Assembly (NCBI RefSeq): GCF_012933445.1
Contig: NZ_JABBNC010000001.1
Location: 1-64,000, forward strand
DNA length: 64,000 nucleotides
Origin: Actinoplanes sp. TBRC 11911
Lineage (GTDB): Bacteria; Actinomycetota; Actinomycetes; Mycobacteriales; Micromonosporaceae
Direction of reading: 5' to 3'
Under the pieces are notes generated by a model that saw nothing but the letters and a program-made list of their open reading frames with translations, made no database searches and was not told where the DNA came from. The position numbers were made by a program, and so were the translations under genes. This document shows positions 1-9,457 of this stretch, piece after piece (positions within the stretch are counted from its first letter, which is position 1; every line of letters begins with the position of its first letter).

Positions 1-376
1 AGGTCTGGAAAATCTGCTGCAGACGCCTGAGCGGGGCAGACGCGCGGACGGACCGGCGGGCGGGATAGGGGACGTAACGAACGACGGATGCCATGGGCTG
101 CCGCGGGACGAGCCGGGACCACCTGCCGCGATGACCGGGCCGGAGGACTCGCTTGGAGGACTGATCAGCCGGGGCGCGGGGCGAAAACATGCGCAAGGCC
201 CGGACGGGGGCGCGCGCACGGCACGGCGGGCGGGACGGGCACGGCACGGCGGGCGGGACGGGCACGGCACGGCGGGCGGGACGGGCGCGCGGGCAAGGGC
301 CGGAAGCCGGGGACGGCCCGGTGTTGCAGGGAGAGTGGCCGTAAAACCTAGGGGACTCTTCGTACGCCGTACGGGC
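1..376. other. Non-coding left edge, GC-rich
   Basis: No convincing gene is seen on either strand of this stretch, which lies downstream of the flippase stop. The open frames that cross it have the arginine/glycine-rich composition typical of shadow frames in high-GC DNA. It contains a 23-bp tandem repeat, listed separately. A short self-complementary stretch of GTACG sequence near 361-373 could form a weak hairpin after the flippase gene but lacks a T-run, so I do not call it a terminator. Confidence 0.6.
216..284. repeat. Three 23-bp tandem repeats
   Basis: Three head-to-tail copies of a 23-base unit start at 216, 239 and 262. Each begins GCACGGCACGG and ends GCGGGACGG, and the copies are identical. 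The array lies in non-coding DNA beyond the flippase gene and probably arose by replication slippage. Confidence 0.85.
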
Positions 377-1852
377 TCAGGCTGGAATGGGGGTTGCCTC
401 GGGGGAATCGTTGCCGACCGAGCGCAACGAGCGGACCGTGCCTCGCATGCCGTAGAGCAGGACGCCCAGGGCGGCGCCGGCGGCCAGGCCAGCGACGGCG
501 ACCGCGCCGAAATCGTTGGTGATGAGGCGTGCGGCCAAGGCGGAGACCAGCGCGACGCACGCGGCGGCCAACGCGGGGGCGGCGAGCCGGCGGGCGACCT
601 GGGAGGTGGCCACGCCGGTGCGGGAAAGCTCGAACAGGTAGATCGGCGCCACCACGAAGGCGGCCACCGCGAAGGCCGCGAACGCCGCGCCGTCGACGCC
701 CAGATAGTGCGCGCCGGCCCACAACGCGGGGGCCAGCGCGGCCAGCCATACCAGCTGCACCGTGAACACGACGCGGGTGTGGGCCAGCACGACGAAATAG
801 TCGTAGACGAGCTCGAACAGGATGCGCAGAGCCGCCAGCAGACCAAGCCAAGCCAGCACGGTGGCGGCCGGCTGCCAGGCCTGGCCGTAGACCAAGGTGA
901 TCAGCGGGTCGGCGGCGGCCGCGAGCACGATGCAGGCCGGCAACGTGATGGCGGCCAGCAAGCCGCCGGTCGACAGGAAGGTCGCGCGCATTACCGGTGG
1001 GTCGTGCTGCAGGCGGGCCAGCAACGCGGGCGCCACCGAGCGGACCGGCAGCGCGAACATCTGGGCCGGCCAGTTCGACAGGTTCGCGGCCAGGACGTAG
1101 AAACCGAGCGGGACCGGGCCGAGGACCGCGCCCACGACGAGTTTGTCGACGTTCGTGACGGCGAACACGACGATGCTGGAACCCGCCAGCGGCAGGCCGA
1201 ATTTGAGCAGGGCGCGCGCCTTGAGCGGGTCGAAGCCGAAGCGCAGCGAGCGCGGCGCGAACGCGATGAACAGGGCCGCGCCGACCGCCGAGCCGGCCAG
1301 CTGGCCGATCGCCAGGCTCATCGCGCCGGTGCCGGCCAGCGCGAAACCGACCGAGGTGAGCGCGCTGGTCCAGCTGCTCACCTGGTCGGCGACCATCTTG
1401 CGGTCCTGGCGGAAGGTGCGCTGCAGCATGGCGACCGGCGCCGCCGCGATGCCGCTGACGATGACGCTGAGGCCGAGGACCCGCACCACCGGGGTGGCGG
1501 CCGGGTCACCCATCGCGGCGGCGAACGCGGGCGCGCCGAAGAAGCAGGCGGCACAGATCAGCGTGCTGGAGAGCACCGAGATCGTGGTGACGGTCGGCGC
1601 GATCTCCTTGGGGTCGCCCGGCCATCGCACGATGGCCAGGCTCACGCCCAGCTCGTTGAAGCTCAGCACGGCCAGCAGCGCGACCGTCGCGACCGCGAAG
1701 GTGCCGAACTCGTGCGGCCCGAGGACCCGCGCGAGCACGATGCCGATCGCGAGCTGGCTGAACTTGGCCAGCGCGGTGCTGGCGAAGCTCCACCCCAGCG
1801 CCCGGCCGGCGCGGGAGAACAGCGAGCCGTCCTCCCGGACTCCCAGACCCAT
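377..1852 (-). CDS. Wzx-type polysaccharide flippase
   Basis: Predicted 491-residue integral membrane protein of the oligosaccharide flippase (MVF/MOP) superfamily, which moves lipid-linked glycan units across the cytoplasmic membrane. About 12-14 hydrophobic helices are visible, starting around residue 14. The N-terminal half has the family-like stretch KFSQLAIGIVLARVLGP and further on KFGLPLAGSSIVVF. The ATG at 1852 was chosen because it follows the stop of the upstream gene by one base (TGAGATG), giving translational coupling. The longer frame upstream is arginine-rich shadow sequence. Together with the sugar-modifying genes to the right it suggests export of a surface polysaccharide. Length is normal for Wzx. 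Confidence 0.85.
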   Translation of the reverse strand: MGLGVREDGSLFSRAGRALGWSFASTALAKFSQLAIGIVLARVLGPHEFGTFAVATVALLAVLSFNELGVSLAIVRWPGDPKEIAPTVTTISVLSSTLICAACFFGAPAFAAAMGDPAATPVVRVLGLSVIVSGIAAAPVAMLQRTFRQDRKMVADQVSSWTSALTSVGFALAGTGAMSLAIGQLAGSAVGAALFIAFAPRSLRFGFDPLKARALLKFGLPLAGSSIVVFAVTNVDKLVVGAVLGPVPLGFYVLAANLSNWPAQMFALPVRSVAPALLARLQHDPPVMRATFLSTGGLLAAITLPACIVLAAAADPLITLVYGQAWQPAATVLAWLGLLAALRILFELVYDYFVVLAHTRVVFTVQLVWLAALAPALWAGAHYLGVDGAAFAAFAVAAFVVAPIYLFELSRTGVATSQVARRLAAPALAAACVALVSALAARLITNDFGAVAVAGLAAGAALGVLLYGMRGTVRSLRSVGNDSPEATPIPA

Positions 1853-1853
1853 C

Positions 1854-4800
1854 TCAGTTGTCCGCTGTGAACACGACGTCCACGTAGTAGTTGTGGTCCA
1901 CGGCGTTGGCCGGGAAGCCGCCGCCGTAAACGTAGGAGCCACCCCCGGCCACCGTACGCAGCGGCGCGTTGACCACCGGTGACTGCAGGCCGCCCACCTC
2001 GACCGCGTAATGGCCGGCCGGCGCGGAGTAGGAGACCACGTACGGGGTGTCCGGGTCGATCGATACCGGCGCGGCGAACAGCATGGTCTGCCATCCGGTC
2101 GCGCTCTCGCCGACGAACGATCCGCTCGCGAGGAAACCACCGGCCGCGGTCCACAACGTGGCGCTGTGCACCCCGCCGTTGTCCTCGCCCTTGTAGAACC
2201 GGACGCCGTTCACCTTGCCGGCCACGTCCGCGGTGAACTTCATGCCGACCTCGACGTCGGCGGGGTCGTTCCAGTTCGGGTTGGCCGGCACGGTGCTCTG
2301 CGGGAACACGGTGACCGCCCCGGACGGCACGGTCGGCTGCTGCGGCGGCGGCGCGGCCACGAACAGCGGATCCACCCAGTAGTTCGTGTTGTTCCACGAG
2401 CTGTCCGGGAACGTGTCGGACCCGTAGTGGTACACGCCGTTCGACCCGCCCGGCGCGCTGAGCGGCGCCCGCGTCCAGGTGCTGTTGAAGAAGCCGGCCG
2501 ACGAGGCGTAGTTGCCGCGCGGGGCGTAGTACGAGGCGACGTAGCCGGTGCCGGCCGTCACCTGGACCGGGCTGGCGAAGTAGACGGTCTGCCAGCCGCT
2601 GGACGACTCGCTGACGAAGGTGGCCGTGGCCAGCCGCGTCCCGGCCGCGGTGAACAGGCTGCCGGTGTGCGTGCCGCCGTTGCCCGTGCCCTTCCAGAAC
2701 CGGACGCCGATGACCGCGCCGGACGTGCTGGGCGTGAACCGGGTGCCGACCGAGATCGCGCCGGAGTCCTTGACCGCGGCCGTGTCGGGTGTGTCCGACG
2801 CCGAGAACAGGGTGCTGATCGTGGTGGTTCCCGGGTCGGTGGTGAACGACCACGTCTGCGGTGCGGCCATCACGTTGCCGTTGGTGTCGGTCGCCTTGGC
2901 CGAGGCCGTGTACTTCTGGCCGGCGGCCAGCGCGGCGGACGGCGTGAACGTCGCGGTCTTCGTGGTCGCGTCGTACGACACCGACCCGGCCACCGAGCCG
3001 CCGCCGTTCGCGGTGACGGTGAACTGGACGGTCGCCGCGTTGACCGGCTTGCTGAACGTCGCGGTCGGGTGGGCCGTGGCCGGCACGTACATCGCGTTCG
3101 GCGTGGGGGTCACGGTGGTGACCGTGGGCGGGGTGAGCGCCGACGAGTCGAACATGACGTCGACGTAGTAGTTCGTCGCGCCGTACGACTTCACCGGGAA
3201 CTCCCCCGGGTCGCCGTACACCCCGTTGCCACCGGAGTCGGCGCTGCGCGGCGTGGACAACGGCGGTGCCGTGACGGCGTTGTAGACGAACGCCCACGGG
3301 TCGGCGGCGAAGTGGCCGTTGGGTGCGGTGTACGAGGCGACGTACGTGTTCCCGGCGATGACCGGGACCGCGTTCTCGAACGTCATGGTCTGCCAGCCGG
3401 ACGTGCTCTCGTCGCCGAACGAGCCGCTGGCCAGCAGGTCGCCGTCCACCGACCAGAGCGTGCCGGTGTGCGTGCCGGTGTTGCCGGTGCCCTTGTAGAA
3501 CCGGATGCCCTTGATGAAGCCGTCGGTCTGCGGCACCACCTTGACGCCCAGCTCGGTGGGGCTCGCGTCGGTGGTCGCCGGAGTGGCCGGCACGCGGCCG
3601 CCGAACAGCGACGTCGAACCGGTCAGCGTCACCGTCCGGGTGGCGACCGGACCGATGTTGGCGCTGTCGTCGGTCGAGCGCACCTTGATGGTGCCGACCC
3701 CGTCGCCGACCAGATAACCGCTGTACGACCAGCTGGTCGTGCCGCTGGCCGCCGGATGCCAGGTGGTGCCGTTGTCGAGCGAGACCTCGACGCCGCCGAC
3801 CTGACCGGCGGTGTCGGTCGCGGTGCCGGTGACGGTGACCTTCGCGCCGTTGGCCACCGAGGATCCCGCGGCCGGCGCGGTGATCGTCGTGGTCGGGCCG
3901 GTCACGTCGGTGGACGCGCTGGCCGCCCGCAGGTTGCTCATCCGGGTGGCCGGCTGCACATGCATGTCGGCCAGCAGGTTGACCAGCATCTGCTGCATGG
4001 GCTGGCTGACCGGCGTCTTCGGGTCGTACGAGCTGTCGTGCTGGTCGTCGAGGCCCCAGGCGAACTGGATGGTACCGGCGCCGAACACCAGCGCCCCGCT
4101 CGCCGCCTTGTACAGCGTCATGTTGTGGGTCGTGGTGCCGGGCACGACGTCCTTGCCGAAGTCGGTCAGGTATTCCGGGGTGTCGCCGGTGGTCTGGGAC
4201 ACCCGGATCAGGCCGGCCGGGCGGAACCCGTTGTCCAGGTCCTCGTCCGACTCGTAGCCGACGGTGTGGTCGCCGAGCGGCGTGGACGCCGCCGTCATGT
4301 TCTCCAGCCCGCTGCCGCGCCAGATCCGCAGCTTGCCCATGGCCTTGGGCACCGTCATGTTCAGGTCGTCGCTGTTCGACATGAACATGGTGCCGGTCAG
4401 CTGGTTCTCCGGGCGGCCGCCGTTGGACGGCGGGCTGTACGTGGGGTCGCGCCAGGTGCCGGTCCACTCGGGCGTCGGGTCGCTCTTGGTCTTGTCCCAG
4501 GTCTCCTTGTAGCAGACCAGCGTGCGGTACGCGGTGTTCGCGCCGTCCTTGCTGGTCTCCCACCGGGTGCGCCAGTAGACCTCGTTGCCGCTGAGGAACG
4601 CCAGGTTGACGCCGGCGTCGCGGGCCGCCTCGACGTTGGCCCGCTCGCCGCCGGACCAGTACTCGTCGTGGCCGACGGACAGGAACGCCTTGTGGTTGGT
4701 GAGCAGGTTGCCGTGCCGATCGGCGTCAATGTCGGTCATGTACGAGACGTCGTAGCCGTTGCGCTCCAGGAAGCGGATCGCCGGGTACTCGTTGCTGAAC

Positions 4801-5540
4801 ACGAAGTCCCGCCCGTCGAGCGCGCCCCGGGTGGCGAACGGGCGGTTGTAGCTGATCTTCGTGGCCCGGCCCTGCGGCCCGCCGTAGAAGTCCGAACCGC
4901 CGAACGTGTTGTACGCCTGCCAGGTCGCGTCGGACGTCTTGAAGATGACGTCCGAGGTGCTGGCGTCGTCGCGGACCACGAACGTGACGTGGCTGCGCAG
5001 CGACTCCTCGGTGTTCGTGCCTTCCAGCAATGCGAAGTACACGCCGGAGACGGAGGTGGCCGGGACCGCCCACGTGGCGGACTGGGCCCACGTGCCGCAG
5101 TCGTAGATCTGCGTGGCGTCGTCCGTGACGCACTGGGTGTTCTGGTTCTGCGCCGGGAAGGTCGTGCTGCCGGTCGCCGTCTTCAGCTGCGTGATCTGCC
5201 GCGCGCCATCGCCGTTGTAGTAACCCATCCGGAAGATGGTGATCGTGTAGGACGACTGGGCCTGGATCTTGAACTTGACGGTCTCGCCGACGTTGACGCT
5301 CATGTCGGTCGTGAAGCCCTGGATCTCGTCGTCGCCGGCCCCGTCGATGTCCCACACCTCGGGGTCGGTGCCGGTCTTCTGGTTCTCGCACACCACCGGG
5401 TTGGGTGAGCAGGCCGCGGCCGAGGCCGGGGTGTCACTGCCGATGAGGCCGGCCGCGATCAGCAGGCCGACGCTCGCCAGCGCCACGAATCCCCGGAATG
5501 GATGACGCTTCCACGGCCCGGCCGCGACCATTATGTCCAT
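1854..5540 (-). CDS. Secreted DMF-amidase-like protein with three DUF4082 domains
   Basis: A 1228-residue secreted modular protein. Residues 1-42 are a signal peptide (basic start, hydrophobic LASVGLLIAAGLIG, then ASAAAC). Residues ~45-540 resemble the C-terminal domain of the N,N-dimethylformamidase large subunit, with GHDEYW and the AFLSGNEVYWR segment. An Ig-like domain (~548-640) follows, then DUF4082 (~643-800), a Big_5/SbsA-type Ig domain (~801-905) and two more DUF4082 domains (~908-1060 and ~1070-1228). Each DUF4082 shows the G(I/V)RFYKG-type and SGWQT motifs. It is coupled to the flippase gene downstream. Similar proteins occur beside actinobacterial polysaccharide loci. A role in binding or processing extracellular glycan is inference; amidase activity is unproven. 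An alternative start is the second Met, four codons in. Confidence 0.8.
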   Translation of the reverse strand: MDIMVAAGPWKRHPFRGFVALASVGLLIAAGLIGSDTPASAAACSPNPVVCENQKTGTDPEVWDIDGAGDDEIQGFTTDMSVNVGETVKFKIQAQSSYTITIFRMGYYNGDGARQITQLKTATGSTTFPAQNQNTQCVTDDATQIYDCGTWAQSATWAVPATSVSGVYFALLEGTNTEESLRSHVTFVVRDDASTSDVIFKTSDATWQAYNTFGGSDFYGGPQGRATKISYNRPFATRGALDGRDFVFSNEYPAIRFLERNGYDVSYMTDIDADRHGNLLTNHKAFLSVGHDEYWSGGERANVEAARDAGVNLAFLSGNEVYWRTRWETSKDGANTAYRTLVCYKETWDKTKSDPTPEWTGTWRDPTYSPPSNGGRPENQLTGTMFMSNSDDLNMTVPKAMGKLRIWRGSGLENMTAASTPLGDHTVGYESDEDLDNGFRPAGLIRVSQTTGDTPEYLTDFGKDVVPGTTTHNMTLYKAASGALVFGAGTIQFAWGLDDQHDSSYDPKTPVSQPMQQMLVNLLADMHVQPATRMSNLRAASASTDVTGPTTTITAPAAGSSVANGAKVTVTGTATDTAGQVGGVEVSLDNGTTWHPAASGTTSWSYSGYLVGDGVGTIKVRSTDDSANIGPVATRTVTLTGSTSLFGGRVPATPATTDASPTELGVKVVPQTDGFIKGIRFYKGTGNTGTHTGTLWSVDGDLLASGSFGDESTSGWQTMTFENAVPVIAGNTYVASYTAPNGHFAADPWAFVYNAVTAPPLSTPRSADSGGNGVYGDPGEFPVKSYGATNYYVDVMFDSSALTPPTVTTVTPTPNAMYVPATAHPTATFSKPVNAATVQFTVTANGGGSVAGSVSYDATTKTATFTPSAALAAGQKYTASAKATDTNGNVMAAPQTWSFTTDPGTTTISTLFSASDTPDTAAVKDSGAISVGTRFTPSTSGAVIGVRFWKGTGNGGTHTGSLFTAAGTRLATATFVSESSSGWQTVYFASPVQVTAGTGYVASYYAPRGNYASSAGFFNSTWTRAPLSAPGGSNGVYHYGSDTFPDSSWNNTNYWVDPLFVAAPPPQQPTVPSGAVTVFPQSTVPANPNWNDPADVEVGMKFTADVAGKVNGVRFYKGEDNGGVHSATLWTAAGGFLASGSFVGESATGWQTMLFAAPVSIDPDTPYVVSYSAPAGHYAVEVGGLQSPVVNAPLRTVAGGGSYVYGGGFPANAVDHNYYVDVVFTADN

Positions 5541-5656
5541 ATTGCTCGATCCATTCAGGGGAGTCTTTAATACGCGCGGGAGAGAAATTCAGGGATGACG
5601 ATAGAACCGCCGTGCCAGCACGGGGACTCCACCGATTGGGCGGTGCCGGAGGAGAT

Positions 5657-6742
5657 TCAGCCGAGCGCGGTCGCCAGAGTGTCCACGACCCGTTCCTGCA
5701 CAGCGGCGGTGATCTGCGGGAAGATCGGCAGGGACAGCAGCTCGGGGGCGGTGGCCTCGGCGTTCGGGAAGGATCCGCCGAGGTGCGCGAACGCGCCCGT
5801 GCGGTGGATCGGCACCGGGTAGTGGATGCCCGCGCCGATCCCGGCCGCGTTCAGCGTGCCGAGCACCTCGTCGCGGCGGCCACCGGGCACCCGCACGCAG
5901 TAGATGTGCCAGACATGCTCGTTGCCGTCGAGGGTCACCGGGCGGATGACGTCCAGCCCGGCGAGGAGCTCGTGGTAGCGGGCGGCGGCCGCGCGGCGCA
6001 GCGCGTTCCAGTCGGCGAGGCGGGCCAGCTTGGCGCGCAGCACCACCGCCTGCAGACCGTCGAGGCGGCTGTTCACCCCGATCAGGTCGTGCGTGTACTT
6101 CTGCAGGCCGCCGTGGCTGCCCAGCGTCCGGACCGTGGTGGCCAGCTCTTCCGACGACGTGACGACCGCGCCCGCGTCCCCGTACGCGCCGAGGTTCTTG
6201 CCGGGATAGAAGCTGGTCGCGGCGATGCCGTCCACGCCCGCCGTGCGGCCGTGGCGGGTCGCGCCCTGGCTCTGGGCGGCGTCCTCCACGATGGCGACCC
6301 CGGCGTCCTTGAGACGCTCCACCGGGGCCATCTGGCCGTAGAGATGCACCGGCACGATCGCGCGGGTCCGCGGGGTGACGGCGGCGAGCGCGGCCTCGAC
6401 GTCGATGAGGAAGGTCGCCGGATCGCAGTCGACCAGCACCACCTCGGCGCCGGCCCGGGCGACCGCCTCGGCGGTGGCGATGAAGGTGTTGGCCGGCACG
6501 ATGACCTCGCTGCCCGGGCCGACGCCGGCCGCGCGCAGCGCCAGTTCCAGGGCGTCCGTGCCGTTCGCCACGCCGACGCAGTGCGGCAGCCCGGAGAACG
6601 CGGCGTACTCCTGCTCGAACGCGGCCACCTCGGCGCCGCCGACGAACGCGGTCTCGGCGATGATGCGCTTGAAACCGGCCTCGACCTCCTCGGCCACCTC
6701 CGCGTGGGCGGCGGCGAGGTCGACGAGCGGGATGCGGGTCAT
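5657..6742 (-). CDS. DegT/DnrJ/EryC1 sugar aminotransferase (WbpE-like)
   Basis: 361-residue PLP-dependent aminotransferase of the DegT/DnrJ/EryC1/StrS family, transferring an amino group to a 3- or 4-keto nucleotide sugar. The cofactor-binding Lys is K182 in SFYPGKNLGAYGD; the VEDAAQSQGA motif (~152-161) supplies the PLP-nitrogen Asp, and GTDAL near residue 61 binds phosphate. It is the last gene of a leftward operon and its ATG overlaps the previous stop as ATGA. The sequence style (IPLVDLAAAHAEV start, ANGTDALELALRA) matches the WbpE/WlbC group of UDP-3-keto sugar aminotransferases more than PglE. With the Gfo/Idh oxidoreductase and WbpD-like acetyltransferase nearby it suggests a 3-acetamido sugar; exact substrate unproven. 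Confidence 0.88.
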   Translation of the reverse strand: MTRIPLVDLAAAHAEVAEEVEAGFKRIIAETAFVGGAEVAAFEQEYAAFSGLPHCVGVANGTDALELALRAAGVGPGSEVIVPANTFIATAEAVARAGAEVVLVDCDPATFLIDVEAALAAVTPRTRAIVPVHLYGQMAPVERLKDAGVAIVEDAAQSQGATRHGRTAGVDGIAATSFYPGKNLGAYGDAGAVVTSSEELATTVRTLGSHGGLQKYTHDLIGVNSRLDGLQAVVLRAKLARLADWNALRRAAAARYHELLAGLDVIRPVTLDGNEHVWHIYCVRVPGGRRDEVLGTLNAAGIGAGIHYPVPIHRTGAFAHLGGSFPNAEATAPELLSLPIFPQITAAVQERVVDTLATALG

Positions 6743-7371
6743 GATGAAGGCTCCTCGATGTCACGCAGTTTGCGGGCCGGGTTGCCGGCCCAGATCTGTC
6801 CGGGCGGGACGTCGTGCAGCACGACCGAGCCCATGCCCACGAGCGACCAGGCGCCCACCGTGACGCCCTCGCGGATGAGTGCGCCGGCACCGATGTACGC
6901 GCCGTCCTCGATGACGGCGCCGCCGCCCAGCCGGACGCCGGACGCGATGGTCGCGTAGTCGGAGATTTTGTCGTCGTGGGTGAGTACGACGTGCGGCATG
7001 ATCGCCACGTGCGCGCCGACTTCGACGTCGGCGGTCAGGACCGTGCCGGCCAGCAGCACGCTGCCGGCGCCGACGACGCTGCCCGCACCGACGACGGCGG
7101 TGGGATGTGCCACGGACGCGTAGCGGACGTCACCCAGACGGTCGACGATCTTCTGGCGCGCCCGGTAGTTACGGGGGTTGCCGACGCACACCACGACGGC
7201 CGCGTCCATGCCCTTGACGGTGTCGACGCTGCCCAGGATCGGCAGGCCGGAGCGGGTGGTGCCGTGCAGTGCCGGGTCGTCGTCGACGAAACCCCGGACC
7301 CGCCAGAGCGCCGCGGCCGCCGCCGTCTCCCGGGCGAAGCCGCCCGCCCCGACGATGACCAGGTCGTTCAC
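6739..7371 (-). CDS. NeuD/PglD-type sugar O/N-acetyltransferase
   Basis: 210-residue acetyltransferase. The N-terminal ~60 residues form a Rossmann-like UDP-sugar binding unit (LVIVGAGGFARETA). From ~85 onward there are left-handed beta-helix hexapeptide repeats (VVGAGSVVGAGSVLLAG and later GGAVIEDGAYIGAGA), ending in the GxPAR-type motif AGNPARKL. This is the architecture of PglD and NeuD, which acetylate 4-amino sugars or sialic acid. The GTG start at 7371 overlaps the stop of the preceding aminotransferase as GTGA, and its own stop overlaps the next start, so it is translated in a coupled series. It probably acetylates the amino sugar made by the adjacent aminotransferase. Confidence 0.85.
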   Translation of the reverse strand: MNDLVIVGAGGFARETAAAAALWRVRGFVDDDPALHGTTRSGLPILGSVDTVKGMDAAVVVCVGNPRNYRARQKIVDRLGDVRYASVAHPTAVVGAGSVVGAGSVLLAGTVLTADVEVGAHVAIMPHVVLTHDDKISDYATIASGVRLGGGAVIEDGAYIGAGALIREGVTVGAWSLVGMGSVVLHDVPPGQIWAGNPARKLRDIEEPSS

Positions 7372-8495
7372 CGCCGGGCCATGTCCCTCAGCACGCCGGC
7401 GATGTGGTCCTGGTCGTCCTCGGTGAGCTTGTGGTGCAACGGCAGGATCAGCGAGTCCCGGGTGATCCGCTCGGTCACCGGCAGCGCCGCCGGGGTGACG
7501 TCGGCGTACGCCGGTTCGAGGTGCGAGGCCATGATGCCGCGCCGCGCGGACACGCCGCGTCGCGCGAGCTCGGCCAGCACCTCGTCGCGGCCCCTGGGAT
7601 ATTCCTCGCGAAGCAGCACCCAGAACGACTGGTAGTTGGTTTGGCCGTGGGCCGGGTCGCGCACCGGCACCAGGCCGTCGATGCCGGCCAGCAGCTCGTG
7701 ATAGCGGGCCGCGAGCTCCCGCCGCTGCGCCACCAGCCCGGCCAGCCGGCCCAGCTGCACCAGCCCGACCGCGGCCTGAATGTCGGTCATCCGGTAGTTG
7801 AAGGCGGTTTCCAGGTACGCCTCGAGGACCGGCTGCGCACTGGCATGGCGCTCGGCGGCCGAGACGTTCATCCCGTGCTCCCGCAGGCGGCGCAGGCGCT
7901 TCGCGCCGTCCGCGTCGTCGAGGGTGACCATGCCGCCCTCGCCGGTCGTGATGACCTTGCGCGGGTGGAACGACCAGGCGGCGATCGCCGCGCCGACCCC
8001 CACCGACTGGCCGTATGCCGTGGACCCGGCGGCGCACGCGGCGTCCTCGACCAGCGCGACGCCCCAGCCGTCCGCGGCCTTGCGCAGCGCGGCCGTGTCG
8101 AACGGCACGCCGCCCTGATGCACCGCGATCACCGCGCGGGTGCGCGGGGTGCGGACCGCGTCGATCGTCTCGACCGTGAGGTTGCCGGTGGCGAGGTCGA
8201 CGTCGGCGAACACCGGGGTGGCCCCGACGTGGCGGACCACGTTGGCGGTGGCGATGAACGACAGCGACGGAACGACCACCTCGTCGCCCGGGCCGAGACC
8301 GAGCAGCACCAGGGCCAGGTGCAGCCCGGTGGTGCAGGAACTGACGGCGACGCCGTGCCCGGCGCCGACCAGGCCGGCGAACTCCTGCTCGAAGCGGGCC
8401 ACCCGCGGGCCCTGCGCGACCCAGCCGGAGCGGACCGCGTCGGCCGCCGCGAGGGCCTCTTCCTCGCCGAGCATCGGCACCATCACCGGAATCAC
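7368..8495 (-). CDS. DegT/DnrJ/EryC1 aminotransferase (PglE/perosamine-synthase-like)
   Basis: 375-residue PLP aminotransferase. K180 in SFHPRKVITTGEGGM is the Schiff-base lysine and this PRK-TTGEGGM form is characteristic of the 4-keto-sugar branch (PglE, RfbE, DesV-like). EDAACAAGS around 150-158 is the PLP-ring motif. The GTG at 8495 overlaps the SDR stop (GTGA); an in-frame ATG at 8483 is the alternative. Placed between an SDR and a PglD-like acetyltransferase, it likely converts a 4-keto nucleotide sugar to a 4-amino sugar, although no 4,6-dehydratase is in the window. Confidence 0.87.
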   Translation of the reverse strand: MIPVMVPMLGEEEALAAADAVRSGWVAQGPRVARFEQEFAGLVGAGHGVAVSSCTTGLHLALVLLGLGPGDEVVVPSLSFIATANVVRHVGATPVFADVDLATGNLTVETIDAVRTPRTRAVIAVHQGGVPFDTAALRKAADGWGVALVEDAACAAGSTAYGQSVGVGAAIAAWSFHPRKVITTGEGGMVTLDDADGAKRLRRLREHGMNVSAAERHASAQPVLEAYLETAFNYRMTDIQAAVGLVQLGRLAGLVAQRRELAARYHELLAGIDGLVPVRDPAHGQTNYQSFWVLLREEYPRGRDEVLAELARRGVSARRGIMASHLEPAYADVTPAALPVTERITRDSLILPLHHKLTEDDQDHIAGVLRDMARR

Positions 8496-9457
8496 TTCGA
8501 CGACCTCCACCAGTCGACCAGGCCCTGCAGGCCGTCGTGCAGGCCGATCTCGGCGCGGAAACCGATCCGCTCGGCGGCCGTGCTGGTGTCGGCGAGCCGG
8601 CGGGTGACGCCGTTGACCGCGCGGGCCGGGCCGTGCTCGGGCGCGAGGTCGGACTTCATCACCTCGCTGAGCGCCGCGGCCAGCTCCTTGAGGCTGGTCT
8701 CGGTGCCGCTGGCCACGTTGAAGACGTCGTCGGTGACGTCCGCCTCGGCGGCCAGGATGTTGGCGCGGGCGATGTCGGCGACGTGCACGAAATCCATCGT
8801 CTGCAGCCCGTCGCCGAGGATCAGCGGCGGCGTGCCCGACTCGATGCGTTCCATCCAGCGGATCAGCACCTCGGTGTAGAGGCCGTAGATGTCCATCCGC
8901 GGGCCGTACACGTTGAAGTAGCGCAGGGCCACGTAGTCCAGCCCGTACATGCTGTGGAAGCTGCGCAGCATGGACTCGTTGAACGCCTTGGCCGCGCCGT
9001 AGAAGGTGTCGTTGTTGTACGGGTGGTGGCGTTCCGTGGTGGGGAACTGCTCGGCCAGGCCGTAGACGGAGGCCGACGAGGACGCGACGACCTTGCGCAC
9101 CTTCTCGGCGGCGGCCGCCTCGAGGACGTTGAACGTGCCGTCGACGAGCACCTCGTTGGCCAGCCGCGGTTCCTCGGCGCACTGGGTGATGCGGATCGCG
9201 GCGAGATGGAACACCAGATCCTTGCCGGCGGTGAGCCGGCGCACCGTTTCCTGGTCACGGATGTCGCCCTCGACCAGTCGCACCGGGCCGTTCGCGGCGG
9301 CCCAGGCGAGATTGTCCGCCCGCCCGCGCACCAGGTTGTCCAGCACCACGATCTCACTCGCGCCGCCGCGGACGAGCTCGTCCACCACGTGCGACCCGAT
9401 CGTGCCCGCTCCGCCCGTGACGAGGGCACGCGCGCCCTCGATCCGTACCGCCGTCAC
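8492..9457 (-). CDS. NAD-dependent epimerase/dehydratase (SDR)
   Basis: 321-residue extended SDR. It has the NAD-binding TGGAGTIGSHVVDEL at residues ~14-28, a conserved acidic patch after LDNLVRGR, and the catalytic Tyr-Lys pair in FYGAAKAFNE with SSSASVYG upstream. RYFNVYGPRM is typical of UDP-glucose/UDP-GlcNAc 4-epimerases and related sugar epimerases. GTG start at 9457 overlaps the upstream stop as GTGA. It probably epimerises or oxidises the nucleotide sugar handled by this operon. It could also be a dehydratase; the diagnostic residues do not settle it. Confidence 0.85.
   Translation of the reverse strand: MTAVRIEGARALVTGGAGTIGSHVVDELVRGGASEIVVLDNLVRGRADNLAWAAANGPVRLVEGDIRDQETVRRLTAGKDLVFHLAAIRITQCAEEPRLANEVLVDGTFNVLEAAAAEKVRKVVASSSASVYGLAEQFPTTERHHPYNNDTFYGAAKAFNESMLRSFHSMYGLDYVALRYFNVYGPRMDIYGLYTEVLIRWMERIESGTPPLILGDGLQTMDFVHVADIARANILAAEADVTDDVFNVASGTETSLKELAAALSEVMKSDLAPEHGPARAVNGVTRRLADTSTAAERIGFRAEIGLHDGLQGLVDWWRSSK

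Noticed and set aside
131-1870. Long rightward open frame opposite the flippase gene
   Set aside because: Arg/Gly/Gln-rich shadow composition without domains; the opposite strand encodes a clear membrane transporter with coupled start.
1663-4563. Long leftward frame overlapping the DUF4082 gene
   Set aside because: Arg/His/Gly-rich frame-shifted shadow of the real gene at 1854-5540.
2010-5408. 1132-codon rightward open frame
   Set aside because: Composition is extreme (Arg, Gly, Val) and it is antisense to a domain-rich protein.
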